From Alphaproteobacteria bacterium (GTDB lineage: Bacteria > Pseudomonadota > Alphaproteobacteria > UBA8366 > Aestuariispiraceae), in contig JASJDC010000002.1 in assembly GCA_030065235.1 (NCBI GenBank), positions 954,001-1,018,000 of the forward strand: a DNA stretch of 64,000 nt. Reading direction: 5' to 3'. This document shows positions 47,560-57,007 of this stretch, one piece after another (positions within the stretch are counted from its first letter, which is position 1; every line of letters starts with the position of its first letter). Made by a program: the position numbers and the translations under genes. The notes under the pieces were generated by a model. That model made no database searches and was not told where the DNA came from. It worked only from the letters and a program-made list of their open reading frames with translations.

Positions 47560-47721
47560 GATTACAGCGCCTCCGTCCGTTCCATGGCGCCCGCGCCAGC
47601 ACGCCGCGGACGCTTGTTCGACCATGTGTTAGTCTTTAGACTCGCACCTTGTTCCAGACAAGTTCCTGCAGGCGCGCGGCGCCCGCCAGGGCGCGGTGTT
47701 TCACAGACGGAGTCATCGACC

Positions 47722-47961
47722 ATGAGCGAACCAGTCGTCGCGGCGACCACCCCTTTCGGCGTCGAAGTGGAGGAGGGCAAATCATACTTCTGGTGCGCTT
47801 GCGGACTGTCCAAGAAGCAGCCGTTCTGTGACGGCAGCCATGCGGGGACGGATTTCACCCCTCTTAAATATCAGGCTGAAAAATCCGCCACGGTGTTCTT
47901 TTGCGGCTGCAAGAAGACTGCGAAATCGCCGATGTGCGACGGGACCCATTCTCGCCTCTAG
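47722..47961 (+). CDS. Dual CDGSH iron-sulfur domain protein
   Basis: 79 residues from the ATG at 47722 (GGAG nine bases upstream). Two CDGSH motifs fill most of it: WCACGLSKKQPFCDGSH and FCGCKKTAKSPMCDGTHS. Each would bind a [2Fe-2S] cluster with three cysteines and one histidine. Bacterial homologues are small redox or iron-sulfur carriers. The gene is close to ispH but on the opposite strand; a functional link to the Fe-S enzyme is possible but not shown. Confidence 0.92.
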   Translation: MSEPVVAATTPFGVEVEEGKSYFWCACGLSKKQPFCDGSHAGTDFTPLKYQAEKSATVFFCGCKKTAKSPMCDGTHSRL

Positions 47962-48014
47962 GATTACGCCTTCATCCTGAAGTCCCTTTCCGCAGCGATC
48001 ACGGGTGAGACTGG

Positions 48015-48578
48015 ATGGCGCGTTGGTTCAGTAAAGTCGTCAGCTTCGCGGGGCACGCTCTAAACGCGCGCGCGCTATTGACGCTCCTTGCGCTGGCGAC
48101 TGCTGGGGTTCTGGCGGCCTGCGAAACGGCGCCGACGATCGCGCGTTGCCCGGAACTGCGGCTGTTGGGCGACGCTGAGTCGATCACGCGGTTTCAAGGC
48201 GATGGCCGCGACATCACCGATGTGGTTCTCGAAGCGGAATTCACGCGCTCGCGGGGCGAGTGCACGGTCGATAGCGAGACGATTGAATTGACCGTCGTGA
48301 TTGAGATCTTGGCGCGCCGCGGTCCGGCCTCTCAGGAAACGATCGGTCAGTTCGCCTATTTCGTGGCGGTGGTCGATCGTGATCGCACTGTGCTGCAGCG
48401 CGCTTCTTTGCGCGGAGCGGTGGACTTTTCGGGGAACCGCTCGCGTGTCCCCTATATCAAAGACATCAACATCTCGATCCCCCTCCCGACGGGCGATCGG
48501 CGGGCTGATTCGTACACCATCCTCTTCGGTTTCGAAATGACCCCGGCGGAGCTGGAGTATAACCGCCGTCAGTCCTAG
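48015..48578 (+). CDS. Hypothetical lipoprotein
   Basis: 187 residues. The signal sequence LLTLLALATAGVLAACETAP has a lipobox at Cys36, just after VLAA. The mature part is a single domain with FAYFVAVVDRDRTVLQRA, LRGAVDFSGNRSRVPYIKDI and ends DSYTILFGFEMTPAELEYN. I recognise no named family. It follows the CDGSH gene on the same strand after 53 bp and is followed by the glycine riboswitch region. Confidence 0.8.
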   Translation: MARWFSKVVSFAGHALNARALLTLLALATAGVLAACETAPTIARCPELRLLGDAESITRFQGDGRDITDVVLEAEFTRSRGECTVDSETIELTVVIEILARRGPASQETIGQFAYFVAVVDRDRTVLQRASLRGAVDFSGNRSRVPYIKDINISIPLPTGDRRADSYTILFGFEMTPAELEYNRRQS

Positions 48579-48639
48579 CGCCGTCGCCCGTTTCGGCTCG
48601 GCGTTCTCTTCTGCAATTCCGTGCGACATGTCCGACCCA

Positions 48640-48667
48640 TTGACTCGGACGTCGGATCGCGTAGTTT
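48640..48667 (+). promoter_or_regulatory. Candidate promoter for the gcvTHP leader
   Basis: TTGACT (48640-48645), a 16-base spacer and TAGTTT (48662-48667). It sits just upstream of the riboswitch, where a start of transcription is expected. Confidence 0.4.
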
Positions 48668-48693
48668 GACGTCGACATCGCCTGGTGACGTCC

Positions 48694-48902
48694 ATGGGAG
48701 AGTCCGGCTTCGCGTCGGCGCCGAAGGAGCAATCGCCTCGAAATCTCTCAGGCAAACGGACCGTGGATTAAGGGCGCTCTGGAAAGCAACGATGGGTGTA
48801 TGTTCGAACCTGTCGTTCACCGAAGGGGTAAGCCGCTTCCGGCGCCTTAGACCGCACAGGGTCTATGGCGGGAGCGGTCACTCTCTCAGGTAGACCAAAC
48901 GG
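48694..48902 (+). ncRNA. Tandem glycine riboswitch
   Basis: Two aptamer cores are visible. Aptamer 1: GGGAGAG (48696), GCCGAAGGAGCAA (48720-48732), CTCTCAGGCAAA (48745-48756) and GCTCTGGAAAGC (48776-48787). Aptamer 2: CACCGAAGGGGTAA (48819-48832) and CTCTCAGGTAGACC (48883-48896). These conserved blocks are those of the glycine riboswitch, which here lies directly before gcvT as in many bacteria, where glycine turns gene expression on. Boundaries are approximate because P1 pairing was not folded. Confidence 0.92.
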
Positions 48903-48907
48903 TCTTA

Positions 48908-48925
48908 AGCGGCTGAAGCGCCGCT
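48908..48925 (+). repeat. Hairpin between riboswitch and gcvT
   Basis: AGCGGC (48908-48913) pairs with GCCGCT (48920-48925) over TGAAGC. No T-tract follows, so it does not look like a standard intrinsic terminator. Confidence 0.5.
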
Positions 48926-49026
48926 GACAGGTCGGGTCGGAAGACAGAGGAGGCGGGACAGGGTTCGCACGCGACGGTCGCGGCGGACAGGCTGGCCTGC
49001 TGACAGCTGTCGAATGGGGCCCGGCG

Positions 49027-50202
49027 ATGACCGACGCCGTAAAAACATCGATACAAGAGGCGCCGGAGCAGGCGCCTGCGCCAGTGTTGCGACAAACGCC
49101 GCTGCACCGCCTGCACGAGTCCTTGGAGGCCAAGATGGTGGGGTTCGCCGGCTACGCTATGCCGGTGAGCTACCCGCTCGGCGTGCTGAAAGAGCATCTA
49201 CACACACGGGCGTCGGTCGGCCTTTTTGACGTATCCCATATGGGTCAGGCCTGGCTGGAGGGTGTGGACGGCGCCGATCCGGCGGCGGCGCTTGAGAGCC
49301 TGGTTCCGGCCGATCTTGCCGGTCTCGGCCTTAATCGGCAGCGCTATTCCCAGCTTCTCAATGACGCGGGCGGCATTCGCGACGACCTGATGATCGCGCG
49401 GACCGACGGTGCGCTGGGCCGAGACGGCCTGTTTCTGGTCGTCAACGCCGCCTGCAAGGACGCCGATTTCGCGCATATCGACTCCGCCTTGACCGGCCGG
49501 GCGAGGCTCACCCGGATCGAGGACCGGGCGCTGATCGCGGTGCAGGGTCCAAAGGCCGCCTCCCTGATGAGCACGCACGCGCCCGAATTGGCGACACTGC
49601 CCTTCATGGCTTTGACCCGGGTCGACATTCTCGGCGTGGACTGCCTGATCAGCCGGTCCGGCTATACCGGCGAGGACGGTTATGAAGTCTCGCTTCCGGC
49701 TGATGCGGCCGAGGATTTCGCCCGCGCGCTTTTGGATCAGGATGGCGTCGCGATGATCGGCCTGGGCGCCCGGGATTCGCTGCGGCTTGAGGCGGGTCTT
49801 TGCCTCTATGGCCATGATCTCGACGAGACCACGACGCCGATTGAAGCCGGTTTGACCTGGTCGATCGGCAAGCGCCGCCGGGAAGAAGGCGGATTCCCCG
49901 GCGCGGCGATCATCCAGCGGCAACTGGGCGAAGGCGTCGCACGAAAACGCGTCGGCATTCGGCCTGAAGGCCGCGCGCCGGCCCGCGAAGGGACTGAGAT
50001 CACGGACGGGGACGGCGCGCCGATCGGAACCGTCACCAGCGGCGGTTTCGGGCCGACTGTCGGCGGTCCGATCGCCATGGGATATGTGGCGGCGGCCCAT
50101 GCGGCGCCGGGTTCTTCTGTCTTTCTGTCCGTGCGCGGCAAGGCCTTGCCGGCCGAGGTCGTGAAGACGCCGTTTGTCCCTCAACGCTATTACCGCGGAT
50201 GA
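49027..50202 (+). CDS. gcvT: Glycine cleavage system T protein (aminomethyltransferase)
   Basis: 391 residues. GcvT takes the methylamine group from the H protein and passes it to tetrahydrofolate, releasing ammonia. KMVGFAGYAMPVSYPLGVLK and SVGLFDVSHMGQAW are family N-terminal motifs, and the folate-contact region includes SRSGYTGEDGYEVSLP. The Cys-poor end TPFVPQRYYRG is normal. The first 25 residues form an unconserved leader that might be shorter. It is first gene of the gcvTHP operon and follows the glycine riboswitch. Confidence 0.95.
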   Translation: MTDAVKTSIQEAPEQAPAPVLRQTPLHRLHESLEAKMVGFAGYAMPVSYPLGVLKEHLHTRASVGLFDVSHMGQAWLEGVDGADPAAALESLVPADLAGLGLNRQRYSQLLNDAGGIRDDLMIARTDGALGRDGLFLVVNAACKDADFAHIDSALTGRARLTRIEDRALIAVQGPKAASLMSTHAPELATLPFMALTRVDILGVDCLISRSGYTGEDGYEVSLPADAAEDFARALLDQDGVAMIGLGARDSLRLEAGLCLYGHDLDETTTPIEAGLTWSIGKRRREEGGFPGAAIIQRQLGEGVARKRVGIRPEGRAPAREGTEITDGDGAPIGTVTSGGFGPTVGGPIAMGYVAAAHAAPGSSVFLSVRGKALPAEVVKTPFVPQRYYRG

Positions 50203-50294
50203 GTAAAATTATAGAGCGTCTTGGACTAGGGTTGAGACGGGAATCATGATGAAACCATTGGCGGATTGTCGGTTTTCCTGGGGAGCGTTTGGAC

Positions 50295-50672
50295 ATGGGT
50301 GATGTGAAATACAGCGAAGAGCATGAATGGATCGAGATCGACGGCGACACGGTCACTGTTGGGATCACCAAATTCGCGCAGGAGCAGTTGGGTGATATCG
50401 TCTTCGTCGAACTGCCGGAGGTCGGGGCCGAACTCGAGTCGGGCGGCGAAGCCGGTGTGGTCGAGTCGGTCAAGGCGGCCAGCGAGGTCTATGCGCCCGT
50501 ATCCGGCGAGGTCGTCGAGATTAATGACAGTCTGGAATCGACGCCGGAGTTGGTGAATGACGACGCCGAAGGCGAGGCGTGGTTTTTCAAGATGCGGCTA
50601 AGCGATCCCGCCGAGCTGGATGATCTGATGAATGAGAAAGCCTATCGCGCCTTTTGCGCCGAGCAGGGCTGA
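50295..50672 (+). CDS. gcvH: Glycine cleavage system H protein
   Basis: 125 residues from the ATG at 50295 with GGGGAG upstream; TTG at 50289 would add only two residues. The lipoylated carrier lysine is in GVVESVKAASEVYAPVSGEV. It shuttles the aminomethyl group between GcvP, GcvT and the L protein (dihydrolipoyl dehydrogenase, not in this window). It sits between gcvT and gcvP with 92 and 53 bp spacing. Confidence 0.97.
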   Translation: MGDVKYSEEHEWIEIDGDTVTVGITKFAQEQLGDIVFVELPEVGAELESGGEAGVVESVKAASEVYAPVSGEVVEINDSLESTPELVNDDAEGEAWFFKMRLSDPAELDDLMNEKAYRAFCAEQG

Positions 50673-50725
50673 TCGCCGGGCCCGATGCGCGGGTCTGCAA
50701 CGGACAATGAAGAGAGGATAGGACC

Positions 50726-53602
50726 ATGACCGAACAGGCGACGCCGCTTCACGCCCTCGAACAGAGCGATGATTTTGTGCGCCGGCATGTCGGACCGAAC
50801 GACGACGAGATCGCCGAGATGCTGGCGGTCATCGGCGCGCCGTCGCTGGACACGCTGATGGACCGGGTCGTCCCGTCGGCCATCCATGACGAGAGTCCGA
50901 TCGGGATCGGTCCAAGCTGTTCGGAGACGGAGGTCCTGCGCCGCCTTCGCGCCATCGCGTCGAAGAATAAGGTGCTGCGCAGCTATATCGGCGCCGGCTA
51001 TTACGGCACGGTGACGCCGGCGGTCATCCAGCGCAATGTGCTGGAGAATCCGGGTTGGTATACCGCCTATACGCCCTATCAGCCCGAAGTGAGCCAAGGC
51101 CGGCTGGAGGCGCTGATCAACTTCCAGACCATGATCTCCGACCTGACCGGGATGGAATTCGCCAACGCCTCCCTGCTGGATGAAGCGACGGCGGCGGCCG
51201 AGGCGATGACCTTCGCCAAACGCGCCGGCAAGTCGAAAAGCATAACCTTTTTCGTCGCCGAGGATTGCCATCCTCAGACCATCGATGTCGTCAAAACGCG
51301 CGCCGATGCGCTGGGCTTCACCGTGGTGGTTGGCGATCCGGACGAAACCCTGACCGGCTTGGATTGTTTCGGCGTTCTGCTGCAATATCCGTCCACCGAC
51401 GGCCGCATCCGCGATATTCGGAGCGCCATCAAGACGGCGAAGGCGGGCGGCGCCATGGTCGCGGTCGCGGCCGATCTGTTGGCGCTCTGCGTGCTGACGC
51501 CGCCGGGCGAGTTGGGCGCCGATGTGGTCGTCGGCTCCAGTCAGCGGTTCGGCGTGCCGATGGGCAATGGCGGCCCGCACGCCGCCTATTTCGCGACCTC
51601 CGACAAGCATAAGCGGGCGATCCCCGGCCGTCTGGTCGGCGTCAGCGTCGACAGCCGCGGCGCCCCGGCTTATCGCCTGGCGCTGCAGACCCGCGAGCAG
51701 CATATCCGCCGCGAGAAGGCGACCAGCAACATCTGCACCGCGCAAGTGCTGCTGGCGGTGATGGCGGGCATGTATGCGGTCTATCACGGGCCGGAAGGGC
51801 TGAAGACCATCGCGCGCCGCGTTCATCGGATGACGGCGATTCTGGCGAAGGCGCTCAAGGCGGCGGGCCTATCGCTGACGTCCGAACGGTTCTTCGACAC
51901 AATCACCGTGGAGGTTGGCGATCGTGCGACGCAGATTATTACTGCTGCGCTGGAAAGAGGAATAAATTTGCGCGATTTCGGCGACGGGCGGATCGGGATT
52001 TCGCTCGATGAGACGGTCGGGCGCGACGACATTCAGGATGTCGCGGACGCATTTGGGCTCGGGCCGATCGATTTCGACGCAAGGGCGTCATTCATTCCGA
52101 AGGAATTGGAAAGAAAGGGCGCCTATCTGACGCATCCGGTCTTTCACGCCTGTCGGTCCGAGACCGAGATGTTGCGCTATCTGCGCCGTCTGATGGACAA
52201 GGATCTGGCGCTCGACAAGGCGATGATCCCACTCGGCTCCTGCACCATGAAGCTCAACGCGACGACCGAGATGATCCCGGTCACCTGGCCGGAATTCGCC
52301 AATATTCACCCCTTTGCGCCGGCGGATCAGCGGCAAGGCTATGCGGAGCTGATCGACGGCTTGGAAGACATGCTGGCGAAGATCACCGGTTATGACGCGA
52401 TCTCGCTACAACCAAACGCCGGGTCCCAAGGCGAATATGCCGGCCTCTTGGCGATCCGGGCCTATCATCAGGCGCGCGGCGACACAAAACGCGAGGTCTG
52501 CCTGATCCCAAGCTCGGCCCATGGCACCAATCCGGCTTCGGCGCAGCTTGCCGGCATGCGGGTCGTCGTTGTCGCCTGTGATGCGGACGGCAATGTCGAT
52601 ATCGCCGATCTAACCGAGAAGGCGGCGGCGCATTCCGACGAGCTGGCCGCGATCATGGTGACCTATCCCTCGACCCATGGCGTGTTCGAGGCGGAAATCC
52701 GCGAGATTTGCGAGATCGTGCATCGCCATGGCGGCCAGGTCTATCTCGACGGGGCAAACCTGAACGCCATGGTCGGGGTCTGCTATCCGGGCCGGTTCGG
52801 CGCCGATGTCTCGCATCTCAACCTTCATAAGACCTTCTGTATTCCGCATGGCGGCGGCGGTCCGGGCGTCGGGCCGATCGGGGTCGGCGCGCATTTGGCG
52901 CCGTATCTGCCGGGCCATTGCACGCTCGCCGGTTCAGACGACAAGGCGGGCGGCGCGCCGGTCAGCGCCGCGCCCTATGGCAGCGCCTCGATCCTGCCGA
53001 TTTCCTGGGCCTATATCGCCATGATGGGAGACGCCGGCCTACGGCGCGCAACCGAGGTCGCGATCCTGAACGCCAATTATATCGCGGCCCGGCTGAAGGA
53101 CGCGTTCCCGGTGCTTTACACCGGCGCCCACGGTCTGGTGGCGCATGAATGCATCATCGACGCGCGTCCGTTCCAGGACAGCGCCGGGATCAGCAACGAA
53201 GATGTGGCGAAGCGCCTAATCGATTACGGCTTTCACGCGCCGACCATGTCCTGGCCGGTCGCAGGCACGTTGATGATCGAGCCGACCGAAAGCGAGTCGA
53301 AGGAGGAGCTTGACCGGTTCTGTGACGCTATGATCGCCATCCGCGACGAGATTGCGAAAGTTGAGGCCGGCGGCTGGTCGCAAGACGACAATCCGCTGAT
53401 CAATGCGCCGCACACGGTCGACGATCTGGTCGATTCCTCTTGGGGCCATGGCTACCGGCGCGACGAGGCGGTCTATCCCAGCCCCGATCTCCGCCGTCGG
53501 AAATATTGGGCGCCGGTCAATCGGGTCGACAACGCCTGGGGCGACCGCCATCTCAGCTGTTCCTGCCCGCCGATAGAGGACTATCTGGAAGCGGCGGAGT
53601 AG
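50726..53602 (+). CDS. gcvP: Glycine dehydrogenase (decarboxylating), P protein
   Basis: 958 residues, the single-chain form covering both halves (gcvPA and gcvPB of other bacteria). It decarboxylates glycine with pyridoxal phosphate. [17 protein letters not shown] starts the family; the PLP lysine is in [17 protein letters not shown] and [13 protein letters not shown] and [16 protein letters not shown] are conserved. Ribosome-binding site AGAGGATAGGA precedes the ATG. It ends the gcvTHP operon. Confidence 0.97.
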   Translation: MTEQATPLHALEQSDDFVRRHVGPNDDEIAEMLAVIGAPSLDTLMDRVVPSAIHDESPIGIGPSCSETEVLRRLRAIASKNKVLRSYIGAGYYGTVTPAVIQRNVLENPGWYTAYTPYQPEVSQGRLEALINFQTMISDLTGMEFANASLLDEATAAAEAMTFAKRAGKSKSITFFVAEDCHPQTIDVVKTRADALGFTVVVGDPDETLTGLDCFGVLLQYPSTDGRIRDIRSAIKTAKAGGAMVAVAADLLALCVLTPPGELGADVVVGSSQRFGVPMGNGGPHAAYFATSDKHKRAIPGRLVGVSVDSRGAPAYRLALQTREQHIRREKATSNICTAQVLLAVMAGMYAVYHGPEGLKTIARRVHRMTAILAKALKAAGLSLTSERFFDTITVEVGDRATQIITAALERGINLRDFGDGRIGISLDETVGRDDIQDVADAFGLGPIDFDARASFIPKELERKGAYLTHPVFHACRSETEMLRYLRRLMDKDLALDKAMIPLGSCTMKLNATTEMIPVTWPEFANIHPFAPADQRQGYAELIDGLEDMLAKITGYDAISLQPNAGSQGEYAGLLAIRAYHQARGDTKREVCLIPSSAHGTNPASAQLAGMRVVVVACDADGNVDIADLTEKAAAHSDELAAIMVTYPSTHGVFEAEIREICEIVHRHGGQVYLDGANLNAMVGVCYPGRFGADVSHLNLHKTFCIPHGGGGPGVGPIGVGAHLAPYLPGHCTLAGSDDKAGGAPVSAAPYGSASILPISWAYIAMMGDAGLRRATEVAILNANYIAARLKDAFPVLYTGAHGLVAHECIIDARPFQDSAGISNEDVAKRLIDYGFHAPTMSWPVAGTLMIEPTESESKEELDRFCDAMIAIRDEIAKVEAGGWSQDDNPLINAPHTVDDLVDSSWGHGYRRDEAVYPSPDLRRRKYWAPVNRVDNAWGDRHLSCSCPPIEDYLEAAE

Positions 53603-53637
53603 CGGCGGCGTTAGACGCGACGATATCGAGGCCCTGA

Positions 53638-53781
53638 TTAACGCCGGTCAGTAATCCTGTTCTGGGCGTTGGTGCGCCGTTCCGAAGCCAATTTCTTTAG
53701 CGCCTTAGGTCCTGTATATAACGCCTGCGCGGACAGGAAGCGCCGTGCCTCAGCGCGCGCGCCTCGATAGAGCTTATCCAT
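53638..53781 (-). CDS. Possible small basic protein (47 residues)
   Basis: The ATG at 53781 has AAGGA four to five bases upstream on the minus strand. The product is strongly basic (MDKLYRGARAEARRFLSAQA, then TGPKALKKLASERR). The same frame extends further upstream across the start of the plus-strand gene. Neither homology nor a conserved domain can be claimed, and the compact basic composition may reflect chance. Confidence 0.25.
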   Translation of the reverse strand: MDKLYRGARAEARRFLSAQALYTGPKALKKLASERRTNAQNRITDRR

Positions 53782-53878
53782 CGCTTCCTTGAATACCGCG
53801 AAAAACGAACGATCATTATTGCGGGTTTCGCCAAGCCGACCGCTGGGAAAGCGCTGTTTGACCAGGAGGATATGAACC

Positions 53879-54301
53879 ATGTCTAGGAACGCCTCGATCG
53901 TTTCGGCCGCTCTGCTGGCGCTGCTCGTGACGGTGATGTCCGGCGGCGGGTTTCTTCTAGAACAAACGATGGGCCGCGCCGCAGGGTTCATCGACGACCC
54001 CGCCGTCGCCGCCTTGCAACGCGCGGGACATGGGCATGCCGGCGTTCTCATCGTTCTGGCGCTTTGGACGCAAATCGCCATCGATCGTTTGGCGGTCGGC
54101 GCCGTGATCGAATGGTGTCTGCGCTTAGCCTTTCCTTTGGCGGCGGCGCTGATGTCCGGCGGCTTTTTCCTCTCGGCCGCGGTGATGGCCGGGTCGGACG
54201 CCGCCGCGCCGAGCCTGGTCTTGCGCGCGGGCGCAGTCGTCCTTGGACTGTCGCTCTTGACCCTGGCTGCTCTTCTGATCTTTCGCCGACAAAAGAACTG
54301 A
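53879..54301 (+). CDS. Small four-helix membrane protein
   Basis: 140 residues from the ATG at 53879, with AGGAGG upstream. Four hydrophobic stretches (VSAALLALLVTVMSGGGFL, HGHAGVLIVLALWTQIAI, CLRLAFPLAAALMSGGFFLS and VVLGLSLLTLAALLIF) with a conserved-looking AGHGHAG loop. This pattern recalls small conserved membrane proteins of Actinobacteria and Alphaproteobacteria, but no name is recognised. It follows gcvP after 276 bp. Confidence 0.7.
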   Translation: MSRNASIVSAALLALLVTVMSGGGFLLEQTMGRAAGFIDDPAVAALQRAGHGHAGVLIVLALWTQIAIDRLAVGAVIEWCLRLAFPLAAALMSGGFFLSAAVMAGSDAAAPSLVLRAGAVVLGLSLLTLAALLIFRRQKN

Positions 54302-54475
54302 CCAGGGCTCGGGCGAGATACAGCCGCCTTCAAAACCAGCGGTTTCGATCCCTGGATGCAGACCTTTGTCGTCGGTATGACCAAACAGGCATTCAGGAGA
54401 ATCGTCGAACCTAAGCCTGTTTGGACGCCTGTGCAGGATAATTTGGAAGCGGTCGAATAGGCGCGGCGGTGGCGA

Positions 54476-55162
54476 TCAAACTTCGCTGACCAAGCCTTTC
54501 TCTTTGATCGCGCGATATTTCGCCGATTGCTTCAGGCCGGCCTTCACTTTGGCCTCGACGCCGGCCTCGATCTCGCGGACCTGGGCCAAACGGGCGGCGG
54601 TCTGTTTGATCGAGGCTTGCGGCACGACAACGACGCCGTCGCGATCGCCGATGAGCAGGTCGCCGGACGACACCGCGACGCCGCCGACGATGATCGGCAG
54701 GCCGGCTTTACCGGGACCGACGCCGGTTGGCGAATTCGGGTTCAACCCGGCGGCGAAAATCGGCATGTCGAGATCGAGCAACCCTTGCAGGTCGCGGACA
54801 TGCCCGTCGGTGACGAACCCAACGGCGCCGCCATTTTTCAACATCCCGCCCAACAAGTCGCCAATCACCGCCGTCTCGCGATACGAGTCGGTGGCGACGA
54901 TCACCACATCGCCGGGTTGGACCAAGTCCGTCGCCGCGTGCACGCCAAGATTATCGCCCGGCTGGGCCTGCACCGTGACGGCGACGCCGCACAACTGGGT
55001 CTGCGCCGGATTGATCGGTTTGATCAGCGGGTCGAGCGCGCCGCGCCCAGTCATGCTATCGACGACATGGCCGGTCAGCGCCCCGTCGAAAAGCGCGACA
55101 TCGGCCGGGTCAGGTCGGCTGAAATTCCGGCTGACAGTTAAAAGCGGTGGTTCTTCAATCAC
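54476..55162 (-). CDS. RraA/HMG-aldolase family protein
   Basis: 228 residues. The fold is shared by RraA regulators and 4-hydroxy-4-methyl-2-oxoglutarate or 4-carboxy-4-hydroxy-2-oxoadipate aldolases. The metal- and pyruvate-binding signature is seen as DLLGGMLKNGGAVGFVTDGH with RDLQGLLDLDMPIFA and GDLLIGDRDGVVVVP. The Arg and Asp of RD support an aldolase-type active site. It is divergent from the hexuronate operon, so it might use an acid made in that pathway, but this is speculative. Confidence 0.88.
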   Translation of the reverse strand: MIEEPPLLTVSRNFSRPDPADVALFDGALTGHVVDSMTGRGALDPLIKPINPAQTQLCGVAVTVQAQPGDNLGVHAATDLVQPGDVVIVATDSYRETAVIGDLLGGMLKNGGAVGFVTDGHVRDLQGLLDLDMPIFAAGLNPNSPTGVGPGKAGLPIIVGGVAVSSGDLLIGDRDGVVVVPQASIKQTAARLAQVREIEAGVEAKVKAGLKQSAKYRAIKEKGLVSEV

Positions 55163-55506
55163 GGCGGCGTCCTTTCGGCTAGGCGTATTTCAAGGATCGC
55201 CCCGCCTCCAAGGGCCAAATCATGCGTGATCCTGGATCAATCCAGTCTGGGGGACAAGCGACCGTTTGGGCGGTTTCGCTTTAAGGCGGCAGCATAGACA
55301 GCGTTTCAGAATTCGTTTCGGCAATTGGTTTTTGAAGTTATCTCCGACGCGGTGTCACAGATCGGCGCCGACCACACGCATCTTAGGCGGGTAGCCTTCA
55401 ATTCGTGGTCGCCACGAACCGGTCGGCTGGAAGCGGCTCATGCTGTCCATCGACCGTCGTCTGGACGCGCCGGAGAAAGCTCTGACCGGCTCACAAGTAA
55501 CCGCCC

Positions 55507-55523
55507 GTTTCATAGCATGAAAC
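55507..55523. promoter_or_regulatory. 7-bp inverted repeat upstream of uxuA
   Basis: GTTTCAT and ATGAAAC flank AGC. The sequence TTTCATAG within it recurs 33 bp downstream (55508-55515 and 55541-55548), which is three helical turns and places both copies on the same DNA face. Confidence 0.5.
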
Positions 55524-55526
55524 AGC

Positions 55527-55544
55527 TGAAATCCGCGGATTTCA
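55527..55544. promoter_or_regulatory. 18-bp perfect palindrome upstream of uxuA
   Basis: TGAAATCCGCGGATTTCA reads the same on both strands. Its inner ATCCGCGGATTTC is repeated at 56950-56962, next to the gntR gene. Confidence 0.55.
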
Positions 55545-55628
55545 TAGGATCCCTGTCACGATTCTAGATCAAGACCCACGGCGTGACGCAGCAATCTGTA
55601 TAAAACGGTCTTTCGTTTAGCCCATGTT

Positions 55629-55643
55629 GTGGATATGGTCCAC
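55629..55643. promoter_or_regulatory. GTGGA-N5-TCCAC inverted repeat near uxuA
   Basis: GTGGA (55629-55633) and TCCAC (55639-55643) with TATGG between, about 63 bp upstream of the uxuA start. A possible operator for the GntR regulator. Confidence 0.35.
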
Positions 55644-55705
55644 GACCTCATTGGACTGGGATCAGTCTTGCCTAGACGACTATAGAAAGTAGAAAAGGAT
55701 CGCCC

Positions 55706-56950
55706 ATGCCAACATCAATCCAGGAGAACCGCGCCCATGGACTCACCCAATCTTGGCGCTGGTTCGGTCCCGACGACCCGGTCACACTCGCCGACATTCG
55801 CGAAGCCGGCGCGACCTCCGTTGTAACGGCGCTGCATGACGCACAGGACGGCTTCGCATGGTCAACTGACGCGATCGCGCATCGCCGGAAGATCATTGAG
55901 GAAGCCGGACTGAACTGGGTTGTCGCAGAAAGCATCCCGGTACATCCGTCTATCAAACTGGGCGCGCCGGACGCGGAGATGTTCACCGAGCATTTTTGCA
56001 CATCGATGGAGCGTGTCGCGGAGCAGGGCGTCAAAACGATCTGCTACAATTTCATGCCGGTGGTCGATTGGACCCGCACCAACGTTCGCTATGAAATGTC
56101 AAGCGGCGGCCTGACCCTACGCTTCGACGCAATCGATTTTGCGGCTTACGACTTGTATGTCTTGAAGCGCAAAGGCGCCGCCGCCGAGTATAGCGATGAT
56201 GTCAAGAAACAAGCGCATGAGCGTTTCCTGCAACTTTCTGATGCAGCGCTTCACGACCTGGAGAAGACGGTGATCGCAGGCCTTCCGGGCTCCGCGCTAT
56301 CGCTCGATCGCGACGGAATATCGGAGAGCATCGCCGAGTTCGACGGGATCGACGATGCGGCCCTGTTTGCGAACCTCGCCGAATTTCTGCGCAAGGCCGT
56401 GCCGCGGGCGGAGGCGTGCGGGGCCCGGCTTTGCGTTCATCCTGACGATCCGCCGATCTCCCTGTTCGGGTTGCCGCGCGTGGTGAGCACGGCGGCCGAT
56501 TTCCGAAGATTGCTGGACGCGGCGCCCTCAAACGCCAACGGAATCACCTTCTGTACTGGATCGCTGGGTGCGCGCCGTGACAATGACGTCGCGGCGATGG
56601 CCGCTGAATTCGCCGATCGCATTCACTTCACGCATCTTCGCAATGTCGCCTGCGAACCGGACGGTTCCTTCATTGAGAGCGATCACTTGGATGGCGATGT
56701 CGACATGGTCGCGGTCCTGGATGCGCTGATAAAGGAACAGCACCGGCGCCGTGATGAAGGCCGCGAAGACTGGCGAATTCCGATGCGGCCAGACCATGGT
56801 CCGCTGTTGCTGGACGACAAAGAAAAAGTCACAAATCCCGGCTATTCCGCAATCGGACGGTTGAAAGGTCTGGCCGAGCTCCGCGGCGTCATGACCGCTC
56901 TGGAACACACGCTGGCGCGCCCGCGGATTCGAACGGCGACCACCGCCTGA
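55706..56950 (+). CDS. uxuA: Mannonate dehydratase
   Basis: 414 residues. It dehydrates D-mannonate to 2-keto-3-deoxygluconate. QSWRWFGPDDPVTLADIREA is the family N-terminus; metal and substrate residues appear in ARLCVHPDDPPISLFGLPR, NGITFCTGSLGARRDND, HLRNVACEPDG and IPMRPDHGPLLL. The ribosome-binding site AAAGGA is close to the ATG at 55706. It is the first gene of the hexuronate cluster and probably transcribed from the upstream regulatory region. Confidence 0.95.
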   Translation: MPTSIQENRAHGLTQSWRWFGPDDPVTLADIREAGATSVVTALHDAQDGFAWSTDAIAHRRKIIEEAGLNWVVAESIPVHPSIKLGAPDAEMFTEHFCTSMERVAEQGVKTICYNFMPVVDWTRTNVRYEMSSGGLTLRFDAIDFAAYDLYVLKRKGAAAEYSDDVKKQAHERFLQLSDAALHDLEKTVIAGLPGSALSLDRDGISESIAEFDGIDDAALFANLAEFLRKAVPRAEACGARLCVHPDDPPISLFGLPRVVSTAADFRRLLDAAPSNANGITFCTGSLGARRDNDVAAMAAEFADRIHFTHLRNVACEPDGSFIESDHLDGDVDMVAVLDALIKEQHRRRDEGREDWRIPMRPDHGPLLLDDKEKVTNPGYSAIGRLKGLAELRGVMTALEHTLARPRIRTATTA

Positions 56951-56962
56951 TCCGCGGATTTC
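56950..56962. repeat. Second copy of the 13-bp ATCCGCGGATTTC sequence
   Basis: ATCCGCGGATTTC begins at the last base of the uxuA stop codon. It is identical to 55531-55543 inside the palindrome upstream of uxuA. The core ATCCGCGGAT is itself palindromic. Confidence 0.5.
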
Positions 56963-57007
56963 CACCGACATGGACATGGTTATCAAGTGGAATCAATGGT
57001 TTAAAAA

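Larger units (their letters stand above)
48579..49026. other. Leader region of the gcvTHP operon
   Basis: 448 bp without a convincing gene. It contains a candidate promoter, a tandem glycine riboswitch and a hairpin, which are listed separately. Confidence 0.9.
55163..55705. other. Intergenic regulatory region upstream of uxuA
   Basis: 543 bp between divergent genes, with no gene I can support; an 80-codon frame here (55325-55567) has no family features. It carries several inverted repeats listed separately, placing it as a regulatory region for the hexuronate operon and the RraA-like gene. Confidence 0.6.

Noticed and set aside
50642-51826. 394-codon open frame opposite gcvP
   Set aside because: Antisense shadow of gcvP with no ribosome-binding site or motifs.
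54377-54460. 27-codon frame ending QDNLEAVE
   Set aside because: Too short and its resemblance to the gcvP end is limited to a few residues; kept as a note, not a gene.
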